The notes under the pieces were generated by a model. That model made no database searches, was not told where the DNA came from, and saw only the letters and a program-made list of their open reading frames with translations. Shown here in pieces: positions 18,653 through 28,740 of a stretch of DNA of 64,000 bases; within the stretch, counting starts at the first letter, position 1; each line of letters starts with the position of its first letter. This DNA comes from Pseudomonas sp. PDM18 (GTDB lineage Bacteria; Pseudomonadota; Gammaproteobacteria; Pseudomonadales; Pseudomonadaceae): contig NZ_JACVBX010000002.1 of NCBI RefSeq assembly GCF_014852585.1, positions 310,001 to 374,000 of the forward strand. Reading direction: 5' to 3'. The position numbers were made by a program, and so were the translations under genes.

Positions 18653-18988
18653 TTATGTCGCTGAAAGGACAGTTTCTGCGCCTTGCACGTGCAGATCGAC
18701 GGAGCACACGCTGACCATGCCGCGCATGCGCTGCGCGATTACCTCGGCGCGGTAGCGTGGCAGGGTGTTCACCCGCAGGGCTATGTCCATCCAGTCCTCC
18801 CGGCGCGAGGACTCGACCTCGGCCGGGATGTGGCCCTGGAGCGCGAACTGGTTCAGCAGACGGCAGAGGATGTCGGCATCGATCTCAGAACGGATCAGGT
18901 AGCGCACGTCGGCGGCCGCTTCGGTGGGAACCGGACGGTCCTGTTGATCCAGGGATAATTCGACGAGATGGAGTGCGGGGAGCGTCAT
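18653..18988 (-). CDS. Conserved hypothetical protein with a possible ACT-like fold
   Basis: This 111-residue cytoplasmic protein starts MTLPALHLVEL. The stretch from RYLIRSEIDADILCRLLNQFALQ to RMRGMVSVCSVDL has the beta-alpha-beta-beta-alpha-beta rhythm of ACT domains such as IlvH, but no ligand motif is clear. An upstream in-frame ATG would add a poorly folding Arg-rich leader. The ribosome site is weak. It is divergent from an Lrp-type regulator, which may control it. Confidence 0.6.
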   Translation of the reverse strand: MTLPALHLVELSLDQQDRPVPTEAAADVRYLIRSEIDADILCRLLNQFALQGHIPAEVESSRREDWMDIALRVNTLPRYRAEVIAQRMRGMVSVCSVDLHVQGAETVLSAT

Positions 18989-19120
18989 GACGGCTGGCCG
19001 ATACAGGGGGAGTGAGGGATATTCTGCGGCCCGTGCCGAGGATTTATTTGCCTTTTTTTGTCTATTAGGCGGAAATCTGTGCATTAATGATTCTTTTAAT
19101 TTATCTGTGCAGAATCATCT

Positions 19121-19594
19121 ATGCCCATTTCGCTGGATGCTCATGACCGCAAGATCCTCGCCCTGCTGCAGGAGGAGGCCACTCTTTCCACGGCGGAGAT
19201 CGCCGAACGTATCGGCCTGTCCCAGTCACCGTGCTGGCGGCGGATTCAGCGGTTGAAGGAGGAAGGGGTGATCCGCAAGCAGGTGACCCTGCTGGATCGC
19301 AAGAAGATCGGCCTGAATACCCAGATATTCGCCCAGGTGAAGCTCAACGCCCACGGGCGCAATCACCTGACGGATTTCGCACAGGCCATGGAGGCATTTC
19401 CCGAGGTGCTGGAGTGCCATGTCCTGATGGGCGCCGTGGACTTCATGCTGCGCATCGTCACGGAAGATGTGGAGGCGTATGAGCGCTTCTTCTTCGAACG
19501 GCTGTCCCAGGTGCCGGGGGTCCAGGAGATCAACTCCATTGTGGCGCTCTCGGAGATCAAGTCCACCACCACGTTGCCGCTGCCGCGCGGCTGA
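19121..19594 (+). CDS. Lrp/AsnC-family transcriptional regulator
   Basis: This 157-residue regulator has an N-terminal winged helix (LDAHDRKILALLQ, then TAEIAERIGLSQSPCWRRIQRL, residues 5-47). A RAM (Lrp ligand-binding) domain follows, with HVLMGAVDFMLRIV. Such proteins form octamers and sense amino acids. It is transcribed away from the ACT-like gene. A GGGCGC/GCGCCC hairpin without a T-run lies just after the stop. Confidence 0.93.
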   Translation: MPISLDAHDRKILALLQEEATLSTAEIAERIGLSQSPCWRRIQRLKEEGVIRKQVTLLDRKKIGLNTQIFAQVKLNAHGRNHLTDFAQAMEAFPEVLECHVLMGAVDFMLRIVTEDVEAYERFFFERLSQVPGVQEINSIVALSEIKSTTTLPLPRG

Positions 19595-19625
19595 AGGGCG
19601 CCGGGGAGGCCAGCGCCCGGGGCGG

Positions 19626-20132
19626 TCAGGCGCCGCCCAGGTAGTCCATCTTGCCGACTTCCACGCCATTGTGGCGGAGGATGTCGTAGGCCGTGGTGAT
19701 GTGGAAATAGAAGTTCGGGTTGACGAAGCCCAGTAGGAAGTCCGAGCCCTTGAAGCTGACTTCGCGGGTGCGCAGCTTCAGTTCGATGGTGCGGTTTTCG
19801 GCGCCTTCGAATTGCTCGGGCTTGAGGGTCTTGAGGAACTCGATGGTCTTGGCGATGCGCGTCTGCAGTTGGTCGAAGGTGGTTTCGTCATCGGCGTAGC
19901 TCGGCACATCTACGCCGGCCAGACGCGCGCCAGCGCCCTTGGCGGAGTCGGAGGCGATCTGCACCTGGCGAGCCAGGGCGAACATGTCCGGAGCGAGGCG
20001 GGCGTTGATAAGGACGGAAGGGTCGATGGACTTGGCTTGAGCGTGCTCGGCAGCCTTGGTGAGGATCACCGAGAGGTTGCCGAGCATGCGGATGAAGACG
20101 GGAACGGAAGCCTGGTAGATCGAGAGGGACAT
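19626..20132 (-). CDS. DUF1993-family protein
   Basis: This 168-residue helical soluble protein matches the DUF1993 pattern: SLSIYQASVPVFIRMLGNLSVIL at the start, RLAPDMFALARQVQIASD in the middle and NFYFHITTAYDILRHNGV near the end. This is a DinB-like four-helix-bundle fold. Biochemical function is unknown. It is a single gene convergent with the Lrp regulator. Confidence 0.85.
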   Translation of the reverse strand: MSLSIYQASVPVFIRMLGNLSVILTKAAEHAQAKSIDPSVLINARLAPDMFALARQVQIASDSAKGAGARLAGVDVPSYADDETTFDQLQTRIAKTIEFLKTLKPEQFEGAENRTIELKLRTREVSFKGSDFLLGFVNPNFYFHITTAYDILRHNGVEVGKMDYLGGA

Positions 20133-20221
20133 GCTGCGTACTCCAGACAGATAAAGGTGGGGCTCGTCACGCGGGACGGCTGTCGGAGTCTACTGCTGGC
20201 GTTTGCGGCTGTCGCCAGGCT

Positions 20222-20935
20222 TCAGCGCCTGGCCACTTTCGGCGTCGGGCAGCGGTCGGTTTCGATCGGGCCGACATAGGGGTTGCCCCAGCCCATCACG
20301 CAGCCAACCATCTGGTTTCGCTGCCGCTCCCAGGCTTCCACCGGGTACTGCTTGCTCCAGGCGGTGAACAGCTGGCGGTCCTGGTTGGATAGTCTCAGGC
20401 CGTAGCGGTCGCTCATGTAGAAGTAGGTGCGGGCGATCATGCCGCGAATCTGCGCGCGGGGCATGGCCTTGCGCGCCTTGAAGTCCACCACCATCGGGCA
20501 GGCGCCGTACTGCGAGGGCTTCTGCTGCAGCCAGCCGAAGCTGAAGTTGTTCCGATCACCGTTGACCTCTCCGATGCTCGGCACCAGGTTGTGCAGGTCG
20601 GCCTCGGCCTTCTGGTACACCCGGTCATTGCGCGAGCAGTTCTTGCGCCCGCCGCTCTGCCAGCACTGGCGCTGATGGCCGATCACCCAGGCGGGGACGA
20701 TGTGTTCCCACTCGATGCGCGAAGCCCGGTTTGCATTCTTGCGGGGGGTGTAGCCGCAGCTCTTCAGGTCGACCTTGGTGCCGTTGTAGCGGCAGCCGCA
20801 ATAGAACTCTACTGATTGGCGGGCGTAGAGCTTGCGTCCGACCTTCTTGGCTTCTTCGAAGGTGCGCGGGGCGGCAGCGGTGGCGATAGTGGGGATGGTG
20901 AGGATCAGCAGCAGGGTCAGGCAGCGTCCGAACAT
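20222..20935 (-). CDS. endA: Periplasmic/secreted endonuclease I
   Basis: This 237-residue protein has a signal peptide (LTLLLILTIPTIATAAA) and then the endonuclease I (Dns/EndA) domain. The catalytic His lies in EWEHIVPAW, with metal-binding Asn in EVNGDRNNFSFG and many Cys (YCGCRY, CGY, RQCW, NCSR) for disulfides. It degrades double-stranded DNA outside the cytoplasm. AAGGAA lies 7 bases before the ATG at 20935. An upstream in-frame extension would precede the signal peptide and is unlikely. Confidence 0.88.
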   Translation of the reverse strand: MFGRCLTLLLILTIPTIATAAAPRTFEEAKKVGRKLYARQSVEFYCGCRYNGTKVDLKSCGYTPRKNANRASRIEWEHIVPAWVIGHQRQCWQSGGRKNCSRNDRVYQKAEADLHNLVPSIGEVNGDRNNFSFGWLQQKPSQYGACPMVVDFKARKAMPRAQIRGMIARTYFYMSDRYGLRLSNQDRQLFTAWSKQYPVEAWERQRNQMVGCVMGWGNPYVGPIETDRCPTPKVARR

Positions 20936-21381
20936 GAGGCGTTCCTTACGAAAGTCGCTGCATCTTACTGATTGAGAAAGAAATGCCAATCGTGGCAATG
21001 GAATGGCAAGGGGTGGCTTGCCCAGACGTAGGCGTTGGTTGGGCCACCGCGCCATGTGCCCGCTGGGAACGCTTCGCAACAGGTCTTCGTCATCTAATAA
21101 AAAACTTTAGGATATCTATTTATCATATTGTTTTTAAAGGGAAAAATATTCTATAAAAAGCTTTAAGAGTCGGCGCTATCAGCTTGATTCAGGTGAAGAA
21201 TGAAGCAGTCTCGAGGGGCTTGCCGCCGAGCACCACCCTGATGAGGCTGTTTCGTACTTATGACGTGATAATAATGCTGTAACTAGCTGATCTATAAGAA
21301 TTTAGATTGAGTTGATGCATGGCTCTGCAGCGAGCGGCAAGGCTTGGTAAGCTGGAGCCTTTCCATCATCGGGATATCGCC
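20936..21381. other. 446-base intergenic region with an AT-rich core
   Basis: I see no gene here. Positions about 21093-21310 are strikingly AT-rich for this genome, with poly-A/T stretches such as GGGAAAAATATTCTATAAAA. That suits promoters for endA (leftward) and the small secreted protein (rightward), and would suit MvaT/H-NS binding. Confidence 0.5.
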
Positions 21382-21747
21382 ATGATCGGTCTCAGAATCC
21401 TCGGGGCCATCGCCTGTTGTGCCCTGGCGCTTCCCGTCTACGCGCAGCAGTTTTCCACGCAGGAAAGGCAGTCCCAGCAGAACTACCAGGGTCAGCCGCA
21501 ATGGCAGCAGTCGCCGCCAGTGATCCAGCGCATCTACATCAGCCCGGGTGCGAGCGGAAGCGTGGAGAGCTCTTCCAGCTGGCAGCGCAATGACGGTTAT
21601 GGTGGTGTTCGGGTACCTCGCAGCTACGGCGAGACACGCTCGGGCACTGTGATCATCGACCAGGGCAGCGGCGGCATCCGGCAGAGCATCGAATACCCCA
21701 ACGGCTCGGTCTATCCGCGCGGTAATGGCTATTACCAGCAGCAGTAG
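21382..21747 (+). CDS. Small Gln/Ser-rich secreted protein
   Basis: The 121 residues start with a signal peptide (MIGLRILGAIACCALALPVYA). A low-complexity body rich in Gln, Ser, Gly and Tyr follows (SSSSWQRNDGYGG, ending GNGYYQQQ), with no Cys after cleavage. It is probably periplasmic or exported. I do not recognise a family. An earlier ATG at 21319 would precede the signal peptide. It lies convergent to a 61-residue gene. Confidence 0.6.
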   Translation: MIGLRILGAIACCALALPVYAQQFSTQERQSQQNYQGQPQWQQSPPVIQRIYISPGASGSVESSSSWQRNDGYGGVRVPRSYGETRSGTVIIDQGSGGIRQSIEYPNGSVYPRGNGYYQQQ

Positions 21748-21753
21748 GCCGGA

Positions 21754-21939
21754 TCAGTCGATCAGGTCGTCGCGGGTCAGGCGGGATTTGCGCAGGCCGC
21801 CGTGGCTGTAGAACAGCCCGGTATCGCCGCGCCAGTGGAAGAGTGTGGCGAGAAACGCGGAACTGACCCGGCCCACATCCCAGCTACGGAGTTTGCGGTA
21901 GGCCCAGAGCCAGCTGTCATCGGAAGAAGGGGCGCTCAT
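21754..21939 (-). CDS. Small conserved hypothetical protein
   Basis: The 61 residues (MSAPSSDDSWLWAYRKLRSW start, LTRDDLID end) are soluble, with a WHRGD-like centre. AAGGA lies about 8 bases upstream of the ATG, which is good support for a real gene. The function is unknown. Only 6 bases separate its stop from that of the convergent secreted-protein gene. Confidence 0.5.
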   Translation of the reverse strand: MSAPSSDDSWLWAYRKLRSWDVGRVSSAFLATLFHWRGDTGLFYSHGGLRKSRLTRDDLID

Positions 21940-22051
21940 GGAATCGTCCTTGATTCGGCAAGCGGAAAAAGTGCATGGGACATTAGTGCGCCGGGTGGGC
22001 CTTCGCAAGTCGCTGCTCCCGCAATTGTGACCTGCGAAAAAGCTCGCCTGC

Positions 22052-22366
22052 TCAGGCGGTGCTGACCGCCTTCGATTCCTCGACGTACTCCTTCAGCCAG
22101 CGCAGGACTTCCACGGCATCCCAGCGGCTGGGATCGAACATGGCGTAGGCCTGGCCCTGGTAACCCACTACATCCAGCGGCCGGTGGTAGCCGGCGCGCT
22201 GCATCAGGGCCTCGATTTCCGCAAAGCACGCGTTGAAGTGGGTGCGGCTGAAGGGCGTCTTGCCCTCTGTGACCAATCCCTCCAGCAGCAGTTCCGACAC
22301 GGCCTCGCTGACTTCATCGATGGCCATGTGGTTCACGGTGTATTTCAGCTGATGGATGCTCACCAT
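22052..22366 (-). CDS. Conserved hypothetical protein, possibly SOS-controlled
   Basis: This 104-residue soluble protein starts MVSIHQLKYTVNHMAIDEVS and ends YVEESKAVSTA, with a mostly helical N-terminal half. GAGGAG lies about 6 bases before the ATG. I do not recognise the family. A LexA-like palindrome lies about 108 bases upstream in the region it shares with a divergent lipoprotein gene, so it may be damage-inducible. Confidence 0.6.
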   Translation of the reverse strand: MVSIHQLKYTVNHMAIDEVSEAVSELLLEGLVTEGKTPFSRTHFNACFAEIEALMQRAGYHRPLDVVGYQGQAYAMFDPSRWDAVEVLRWLKEYVEESKAVSTA

Positions 22367-22473
22367 CGCTTGCTCCTCAATGGGGTTCTGGCCCATGCCC
22401 TGTGATTCGAGGTGATCGACGTAGCCAATGGACTGTGGCCTTTCGTCGAGGTTTAAAAAATTTTCGCAAAATA

Positions 22474-22489
22474 CTGTATGCATGAACAG
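22474..22489. promoter_or_regulatory. Probable LexA-like box
   Basis: CTGTATGCATGAACAG keeps the CTG-N10-CAG frame and the full left half site. It is extended to TACTGT...ACAGTA, with two mismatches in the inner right half. It lies between divergent genes starting at 22366 (minus) and 22589 (plus). Confidence 0.55.
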
Positions 22490-22588
22490 TATTTTCTCCT
22501 AGTATCACTCTCGCGGTCTGACAGAAACCCTGAAGTGCCCGTCGCCACTGGCCCGGCGCGCACTTATCTGAGAACAGGAGCAATGGCG

Positions 22589-22969
22589 ATGCTGCAGAAA
22601 CTGATGCTTTGCGCAGGTGTGGCGATGCTGGCGGGCTGTGCCCAGCCCCAGGCGGACGTCCCGCGTGCCAATGGTGCCTACCTCATCATTGAGGGCAAGG
22701 AGGCCTGGGCCGTGCTCGTGGCCGACGGCAAGCGCATCGAGGAGCGCGGCACGGTGCGCGACGCCATCCGTCTACCGAAGGAGCGCTCGGCGATTGCTGC
22801 CAGCTACGTGATTGACACGCCCAACTGCGGTCGCCTGCAATGGCTGACCGAAGGCGAGGGTGACTCCACCGTGCGCCTGTCCGCGCGGGGCGCAGCGGAC
22901 GATCTGTCGAGCTGCCAGATCAGCGATGGGCTCAGCCGCATCTGGACCGCGCTGGACTATTCGAGCTGA
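22589..22969 (+). CDS. Small putative lipoprotein
   Basis: This 126-residue protein has a type II signal peptide ending in the lipobox LAGC (Cys17), so it should be lipid-anchored at the periplasmic side. The mature part has a predicted beta-rich fold and two further Cys (NCGRLQ, SSCQIS) that could form a disulfide. I chose the second of two close ATGs (22583 and 22589) because it is properly spaced from AGGAG. The function is unknown. Confidence 0.65.
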   Translation: MLQKLMLCAGVAMLAGCAQPQADVPRANGAYLIIEGKEAWAVLVADGKRIEERGTVRDAIRLPKERSAIAASYVIDTPNCGRLQWLTEGEGDSTVRLSARGAADDLSSCQISDGLSRIWTALDYSS

Positions 22970-23086
22970 GTTACAGTCTCCGGACAATGTGATCTCCCAC
23001 AAAATGTTTCGGCCGGTCCTCTCTTCACGTTTTTTTCACACCCGGGAGCAGAGGATGAAAACAGCTAAGGGATTAGCTCCCCATCG

Positions 23087-23115
23087 AAAAGCCCGCTTGA
23101 TTGCGGGCTTTTTAT
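23087..23115 (+). terminator. Terminator before the CoA-transferase gene
   Basis: AAAAGCCCGC pairs with GCGGGCTTTT (10 bp) around a 6-base loop, with further T residues. It ends the lipoprotein transcript about 120 bases after its stop. Confidence 0.8.
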
Positions 23116-23194
23116 TGCCTGTCGACCAAGGTTGGCTCGCCCGCCTGACGCTGCGCAGCTAAGGTGAAACTCCAAGGAAAAGGCGGAGATAGAG

Positions 23195-24580
23195 ATGCAG
23201 CGCGTTCTTGCAGAGCGACTTTGGATTGCCCTGGGCGGTCAGGCCGAACGCCTGAGTCACCTGGCCTTTCGCAGCGAAGGCTCCCTGCCTTCGGCTTTCT
23301 TCGTCACCGAATTGGCCGCCGCCAGCATCGCCAGCGCGGGGCTCGCGCTGGGCGAGTGGCTGGAGCCGGACTCCGGTGCCGCCACGTCCCTGGTCGTGGA
23401 CCGCCGGCTGGCTTCCTTCTGGTTCTCCACTTCCTTGCGCGCCCAGGGCTGGACTCCTCCCGACCTGTGGGACGCCATCGCCGGCAACTACCGCACCCGC
23501 GACGGTTGGGTTCGCCTGCACACCAATGCCCCGCATCACCGCGCCGCTGCCCTTCGGGTGCTCGGTACCGAGAATGATCGTGATCGGGTCGCAGACGCCG
23601 TGGCGAATTGGGATGCGGGCGAACTGGAGCTGGCGATCGTGAAGGAAGGCGGTTGTGCGGCCGAGATGCGCTCCTGGGACGCCTGGAAACAGCACCCGCA
23701 AGGCCTCGCCGTTGCCCGCGAGCCGCTGGTATTGCGCGATCTCCAGCTGGTGTCCGCGCCTTCTCTGGATATCGAGATCGACCGCGAGCGCCCATTGGCC
23801 GGATTGCGCGTGCTGGACCTGACCCGAGTGCTGGCCGGGCCGATTGCCACACGCTTTCTTGCCGGCTTTGGCGCCGAGGTCCTGCGCATCGATCCGCCGG
23901 ATTGGGATGAGCCTGGCGTGGTGCCGGAAGTCACCCTGGGCAAGCACTGCGCGCGCCTGGACCTGCGCCAACCAGCGGATCGCGAGCGCTTTCAGGCGCT
24001 GCTCGCGAGCGCTGACGTAGTGGTACACGGCTATCGGACCGATGCCCTGGATCGCCTTGGGTTCGGTGCCGATGTACGGCGGACCATTGCGCCGGGGCTG
24101 GTGGATGTCAGTCTGAACGCTTATGGCTGGTCAGGCCCCTGGAGCGAAAGGCGTGGTTTCGACAGCCTGGTGCAGATGAGCAGCGGCATCGCCGAGGCGG
24201 GGCGTGTCTGGCGGGGCGAAGACAAGCCCGTACCCTTGCCGGTGCAGGCGCTCGATCACGCCACCGGCTACCTGATCGCGGCCGCCGCCTTGCGCGGCTT
24301 GGCCGAGCGCCGGCGCAGTGGCCGTGGCAGCCGTTGGCGGTTATCGCTGGCGCGCACGGCGCAATGCCTGCTGGAGGCTGGAGTTTCGTCGGTGGGTTCG
24401 CTGGAGCTGGCGGCGGAGACAACCGCCGATCTGGCACCGGGCATCGAGACAACGCCCTGGGGGCACGCGCGGCGCCTGCGTCCGCCGCTGCAGGTCGCGG
24501 GCTCGCCGCTCTACTGGGAGCTGCCGGCCTCCGAGCTGGGCTCGGCGCCGGCAACCTGGCAGCCGGTCAGGCCCGACTGA
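23195..24580 (+). CDS. CaiB/BaiF family III CoA-transferase
   Basis: This 461-residue protein has the family signature LDLTRVLAGPIATRFLAGFGAEVLRID in its second half. RRGFDSLVQMSSGIA near residue 327 is the region where CoA contacts and catalysis occur. The first about 190 residues look like a diverged second CaiB-type domain. It should move CoA between carboxylic acids, but the substrates are unknown. The gene overlaps the convergent flavin reductase gene by 14 bases at their 3' ends. Confidence 0.8.
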   Translation: MQRVLAERLWIALGGQAERLSHLAFRSEGSLPSAFFVTELAAASIASAGLALGEWLEPDSGAATSLVVDRRLASFWFSTSLRAQGWTPPDLWDAIAGNYRTRDGWVRLHTNAPHHRAAALRVLGTENDRDRVADAVANWDAGELELAIVKEGGCAAEMRSWDAWKQHPQGLAVAREPLVLRDLQLVSAPSLDIEIDRERPLAGLRVLDLTRVLAGPIATRFLAGFGAEVLRIDPPDWDEPGVVPEVTLGKHCARLDLRQPADRERFQALLASADVVVHGYRTDALDRLGFGADVRRTIAPGLVDVSLNAYGWSGPWSERRGFDSLVQMSSGIAEAGRVWRGEDKPVPLPVQALDHATGYLIAAAALRGLAERRRSGRGSRWRLSLARTAQCLLEAGVSSVGSLELAAETTADLAPGIETTPWGHARRLRPPLQVAGSPLYWELPASELGSAPATWQPVRPD

Positions 24581-25133
24581 CCTGGAACGCCTCGCCGGTG
24601 GCGAAGAAGGCGCCGCCGGCCTGGTAATGAATGGTGCGCAGCTCGTCGCTGGGGAAGTGCCAGCGGCCATTGGAGAAGGCGCGCTCATCCGCATAGGCGG
24701 CGACTACTTCGGCGATGAACAGGTCGTACTTCTCCTGGTTGTGTGGCTCGCTGATCACCTTGCACTCCAGGTAGGCGACGCAGCCATCGACGATCGGCGC
24801 CTCGACCTGCTTCGCACGGGAAGTGCGAATGTCCAGCTGCTCGAACTTGTTGCCCTCGCCACCGTTGCTCGAGCCAACCGCCAGGGTCAGCTCAGCCTGC
24901 TGGCGCGTCGGCAGCTGGATGACGAAGGCGGCCGAGCCTTCCACCAGATGGCGCGACCAGGTGTTGCGGTCGAGCACCAGCATCAGCTTGGGCGGATCGA
25001 AATCCAGCGGCATGACCCAAGCGGCGGCCATGACATTGGCGACACCTTCGTGCTCGCTGGTGACTATGGTGCTCGGGCCGTGGTTGAGCAGCAGGTAGGC
25101 CTTGTTCAGCGGCACGTCTTTCAGGTGGTTCAT
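24567..25133 (-). CDS. Flavin reductase-like FMN-binding protein
   Basis: This 188-residue protein of the flavin-reductase split-barrel family has STIVTSEHEGVANVMAAAWVMPLDFDPP near the start and a GGEGNKFE segment. Relatives reduce FMN with NAD(P)H or bind FMN as redox proteins. The partner is unknown. A GAGG site lies about 9 bases before the ATG. It is followed upstream by a bestrophin-like gene in the same direction. Confidence 0.8.
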   Translation of the reverse strand: MNHLKDVPLNKAYLLLNHGPSTIVTSEHEGVANVMAAAWVMPLDFDPPKLMLVLDRNTWSRHLVEGSAAFVIQLPTRQQAELTLAVGSSNGGEGNKFEQLDIRTSRAKQVEAPIVDGCVAYLECKVISEPHNQEKYDLFIAEVVAAYADERAFSNGRWHFPSDELRTIHYQAGGAFFATGEAFQVSRA

Positions 25134-25154
25134 TCAGATGTCCTCAAGTCCGGA

Positions 25155-26072
25155 TCAGAGCAGCAGGCCGTCCACCGGCTTCAGCGGCTCAGGTAGGTCG
25201 GTTTCACCGAAGATTTCCAGCACGGCGATTTCCATGTTGCGGCTCATGGCGTCCAGCGGCAGGTCGTTGGGTTGGGTATCGAAAGGGTCGGCGATCTGGT
25301 CGCCCAGTGCATCCAGCCCGAAGAAGGTGTAGGCCAGCACGCACACCGCCAGCGGGGTGAACCAGCCGATACTGTCCACCAGGCAGAACGGGAGCAGGAA
25401 GCAATAGACGTGCACGATGCGGTGCAGCATCAGGATGTACGGGTAGGGGATCGGCGTGTTGCGGATGCGCTCGCAGCCGCCCAGTACGTACGACAGGCGA
25501 ATCATCTGCTGGTCGATGGCGGCCAGGGTGATGTCGCTGGCGCCGCTGGCACGGCCACGGTCGGCGAAGCGCTGGCCGAGGCTGGCGAGCAGGACGTTGG
25601 TCGGGCTGCGGCTGGTGGCCAGGGCGCTAGCTTCCTCACCCATCAGGCGGCGCACATCGTCGCTTTGCGGGATGCCGCGCAGTTGGTCTCGAAGGGCGTA
25701 GGTGAAGGCGATCAGCTGATTACCTAACTGATGACGGCTTTCGCTGTCCAGGTCTGGCAGCAGCGTACGGGTCTGTCGCGCCAGGTTGCGGGTCACTATC
25801 AGTAGTTCGCCCCAGAGCGTGCGCGCTTCCCAGAAACGCTGGTAGGCGACGTTGTTGCGAAAGCCCAGGAAGATCGCCAGCGTCAGGCCCCAGAGGGTGA
25901 AGGGCGTGGAGGTGATGATCACCTTGTAGTGGTAGAGCGTGCCGTGGGTGGCCACCACCAGCGAGCTGAGCAGCACCGTGTAGAGCACCTTGCGCCAGAT
26001 GGCCGGGATGATCGATCCCTTGAGGGAGAACAGCAGGACCCAGAGTGTCGGGCTTTGCGGGCGGAGGATCAT
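25155..26072 (-). CDS. Bestrophin-family anion channel-like protein
   Basis: This 305-residue membrane protein starts MILRPQSPTLWVLL. It has the bestrophin/UPF0187 pattern: a first helix with KVLYTVLLSSLVV, then FLGFRNNVAYQRFWEARTLWGELL at about residue 70, where the conserved Arg/Trp elements lie, and a second helical pair with GWFTPLAVCVLAYTFFGLDALGDQI. Bacterial homologues form pentameric channels. The start has no strong ribosome site. It lies 21 bases upstream of the flavin reductase gene and is probably cotranscribed. Confidence 0.85.
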   Translation of the reverse strand: MILRPQSPTLWVLLFSLKGSIIPAIWRKVLYTVLLSSLVVATHGTLYHYKVIITSTPFTLWGLTLAIFLGFRNNVAYQRFWEARTLWGELLIVTRNLARQTRTLLPDLDSESRHQLGNQLIAFTYALRDQLRGIPQSDDVRRLMGEEASALATSRSPTNVLLASLGQRFADRGRASGASDITLAAIDQQMIRLSYVLGGCERIRNTPIPYPYILMLHRIVHVYCFLLPFCLVDSIGWFTPLAVCVLAYTFFGLDALGDQIADPFDTQPNDLPLDAMSRNMEIAVLEIFGETDLPEPLKPVDGLLL

Positions 26073-26136
26073 CGGGCGGCATCCGGTGGGGCGGAGCGCG
26101 CATGATAGCCGAGATGGGTGGGTTGCTGGGGCAGGT

Positions 26137-26207
26137 GTAGGAGCGGACTCCGTCCGCGATAGGTTCGCATCGCGCCGGAGACCATCGCGGACGGAGTCCG
26201 CTCCTAC
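26137..26207. repeat. REPIN-type inverted repeat, core variant 2
   Basis: Two 23-base arms in perfect inverted orientation (26137-26159 and 26185-26207) begin GTAGGAGCGGACTCC and end CCGCGA. They have the same ends as the other REP copies here but a different central palindrome. It lies between the bestrophin and mmsB genes. Confidence 0.85.
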
Positions 26208-26215
26208 GCAGGGTT

Positions 26216-27091
26216 TCAGCTCTGTTCGTAGAGTTTCACGATTGCCGAGAAGTCCAGCTGGCCGTTGCCCTGGTTGCTGAAGGTCTGGAACAGCTGCTGG
26301 GCCAGCGCGCCGAGCAGCACGGGTTGGCGCACCTGGCGCGCGGCCTCGCTGGCCAGGCCGAGGTCCTTGAGCATCAGATCGGTGCCGAAACCGCCGCTGT
26401 AGCCACGAGTTGCCGGGGCGCCGGTGAGCGGGTTGTTGACTTCCGAGCTCCAGCAGCGGCCGCTGGAAGTGTTGATGATGCCGGCCAGCACCTGCGCGTC
26501 CATCCCCAGTTTCACGCCCAGGGACATGGCTTCCGCCACGCCGATCATCGAGATGCCCAGCAGCAGGTTGTTCGCTACCTTGGCCACCTGTCCGTTGCCG
26601 GCGCCACCGCAATGCACGATGTTCTTGCCCATGGCCGCCAGCACCGTGCGGGCGCGCTCGAAATCGGCCTGCTCGCCGCCGACCATGAAGGTCAGGGTGC
26701 CCGCGGCGGCGCCAGCGGTGCCGCCGGAAACTGGCGCATCGAGCATCGGGTTGCCATGGGCGAGGGCGGCAGTGCTGACCTCGCGGGCGTTCAGCGGGTC
26801 GATGGTGGACGAGTCGATCAGCAGCACGCCGGGTTGCACGTTGGCCAGCAGGCCGTCGTCACCGAGGAAGACCTGCTTCACGTGGGCGGCGGCGGGCAGC
26901 ATGGTGATGATCACCTCGACATCGTCGCGCGCCACTTCGGCGGGGGATGCCAGGGCGCGGGCGCCGAGGTCGACGGCCGCTTCCACGGCCTTGGCGGAGA
27001 GATCGAAGACGCTCAGGTCGAAGCCGGCCTTGAGCAGGTTGGCGGCCATGGGGCCGCCCATGTTGCCGAGTCCGATGAAGCCGATGCGCAT
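26216..27091 (-). CDS. mmsB: 3-hydroxyisobutyrate dehydrogenase
   Basis: This 291-residue NAD-dependent enzyme of valine degradation oxidises 3-hydroxyisobutyrate to methylmalonate semialdehyde. The N-terminal Rossmann motif is GFIGLGNMGGPMAANL (residues 4-19). The substrate motif is DAPVSGGTAGA (about residue 118), and the catalytic Lys lies in AKVANNLLLG (about residue 169). The length is normal. It is the second gene after mmsA, separated by 140 bases that contain a stem-loop. Confidence 0.92.
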   Translation of the reverse strand: MRIGFIGLGNMGGPMAANLLKAGFDLSVFDLSAKAVEAAVDLGARALASPAEVARDDVEVIITMLPAAAHVKQVFLGDDGLLANVQPGVLLIDSSTIDPLNAREVSTAALAHGNPMLDAPVSGGTAGAAAGTLTFMVGGEQADFERARTVLAAMGKNIVHCGGAGNGQVAKVANNLLLGISMIGVAEAMSLGVKLGMDAQVLAGIINTSSGRCWSSEVNNPLTGAPATRGYSGGFGTDLMLKDLGLASEAARQVRQPVLLGALAQQLFQTFSNQGNGQLDFSAIVKLYEQS

Positions 27092-27147
27092 GGATTGATC
27101 CTCTTCTTCTTGTTCGGGGCGCCCGGTCGGGCAGGCGCGAAAGGAGG

Positions 27148-27224
27148 TGCCCGCCCGCGTGGTGCCGGGCCCGGACCAGCATCCTTGCTGAAGTCCGGGG
27201 CGGCTCGGGGCGAGCGGGCGGGCA
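27148..27224 (-). promoter_or_regulatory. Intercistronic stem-loop between mmsA and mmsB
   Basis: Arms TGCCCGCCCGC (27148-27158) and GCGGGCGGGCA (27214-27224) pair perfectly over 11 bp, with smaller GC-rich hairpins inside. There is no T-run, so it is more likely an mRNA stability or processing element than a terminator. Confidence 0.5.
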
Positions 27225-27231
27225 GGCTGAC

Positions 27232-28740
<1,509 letters not shown>

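Noticed and set aside
23055-23162. Short plus-strand frame MKTAKGLAPH... with a ribosome-like site
   Set aside because: It runs through a strong terminator hairpin and has no sign of conservation that I can see.
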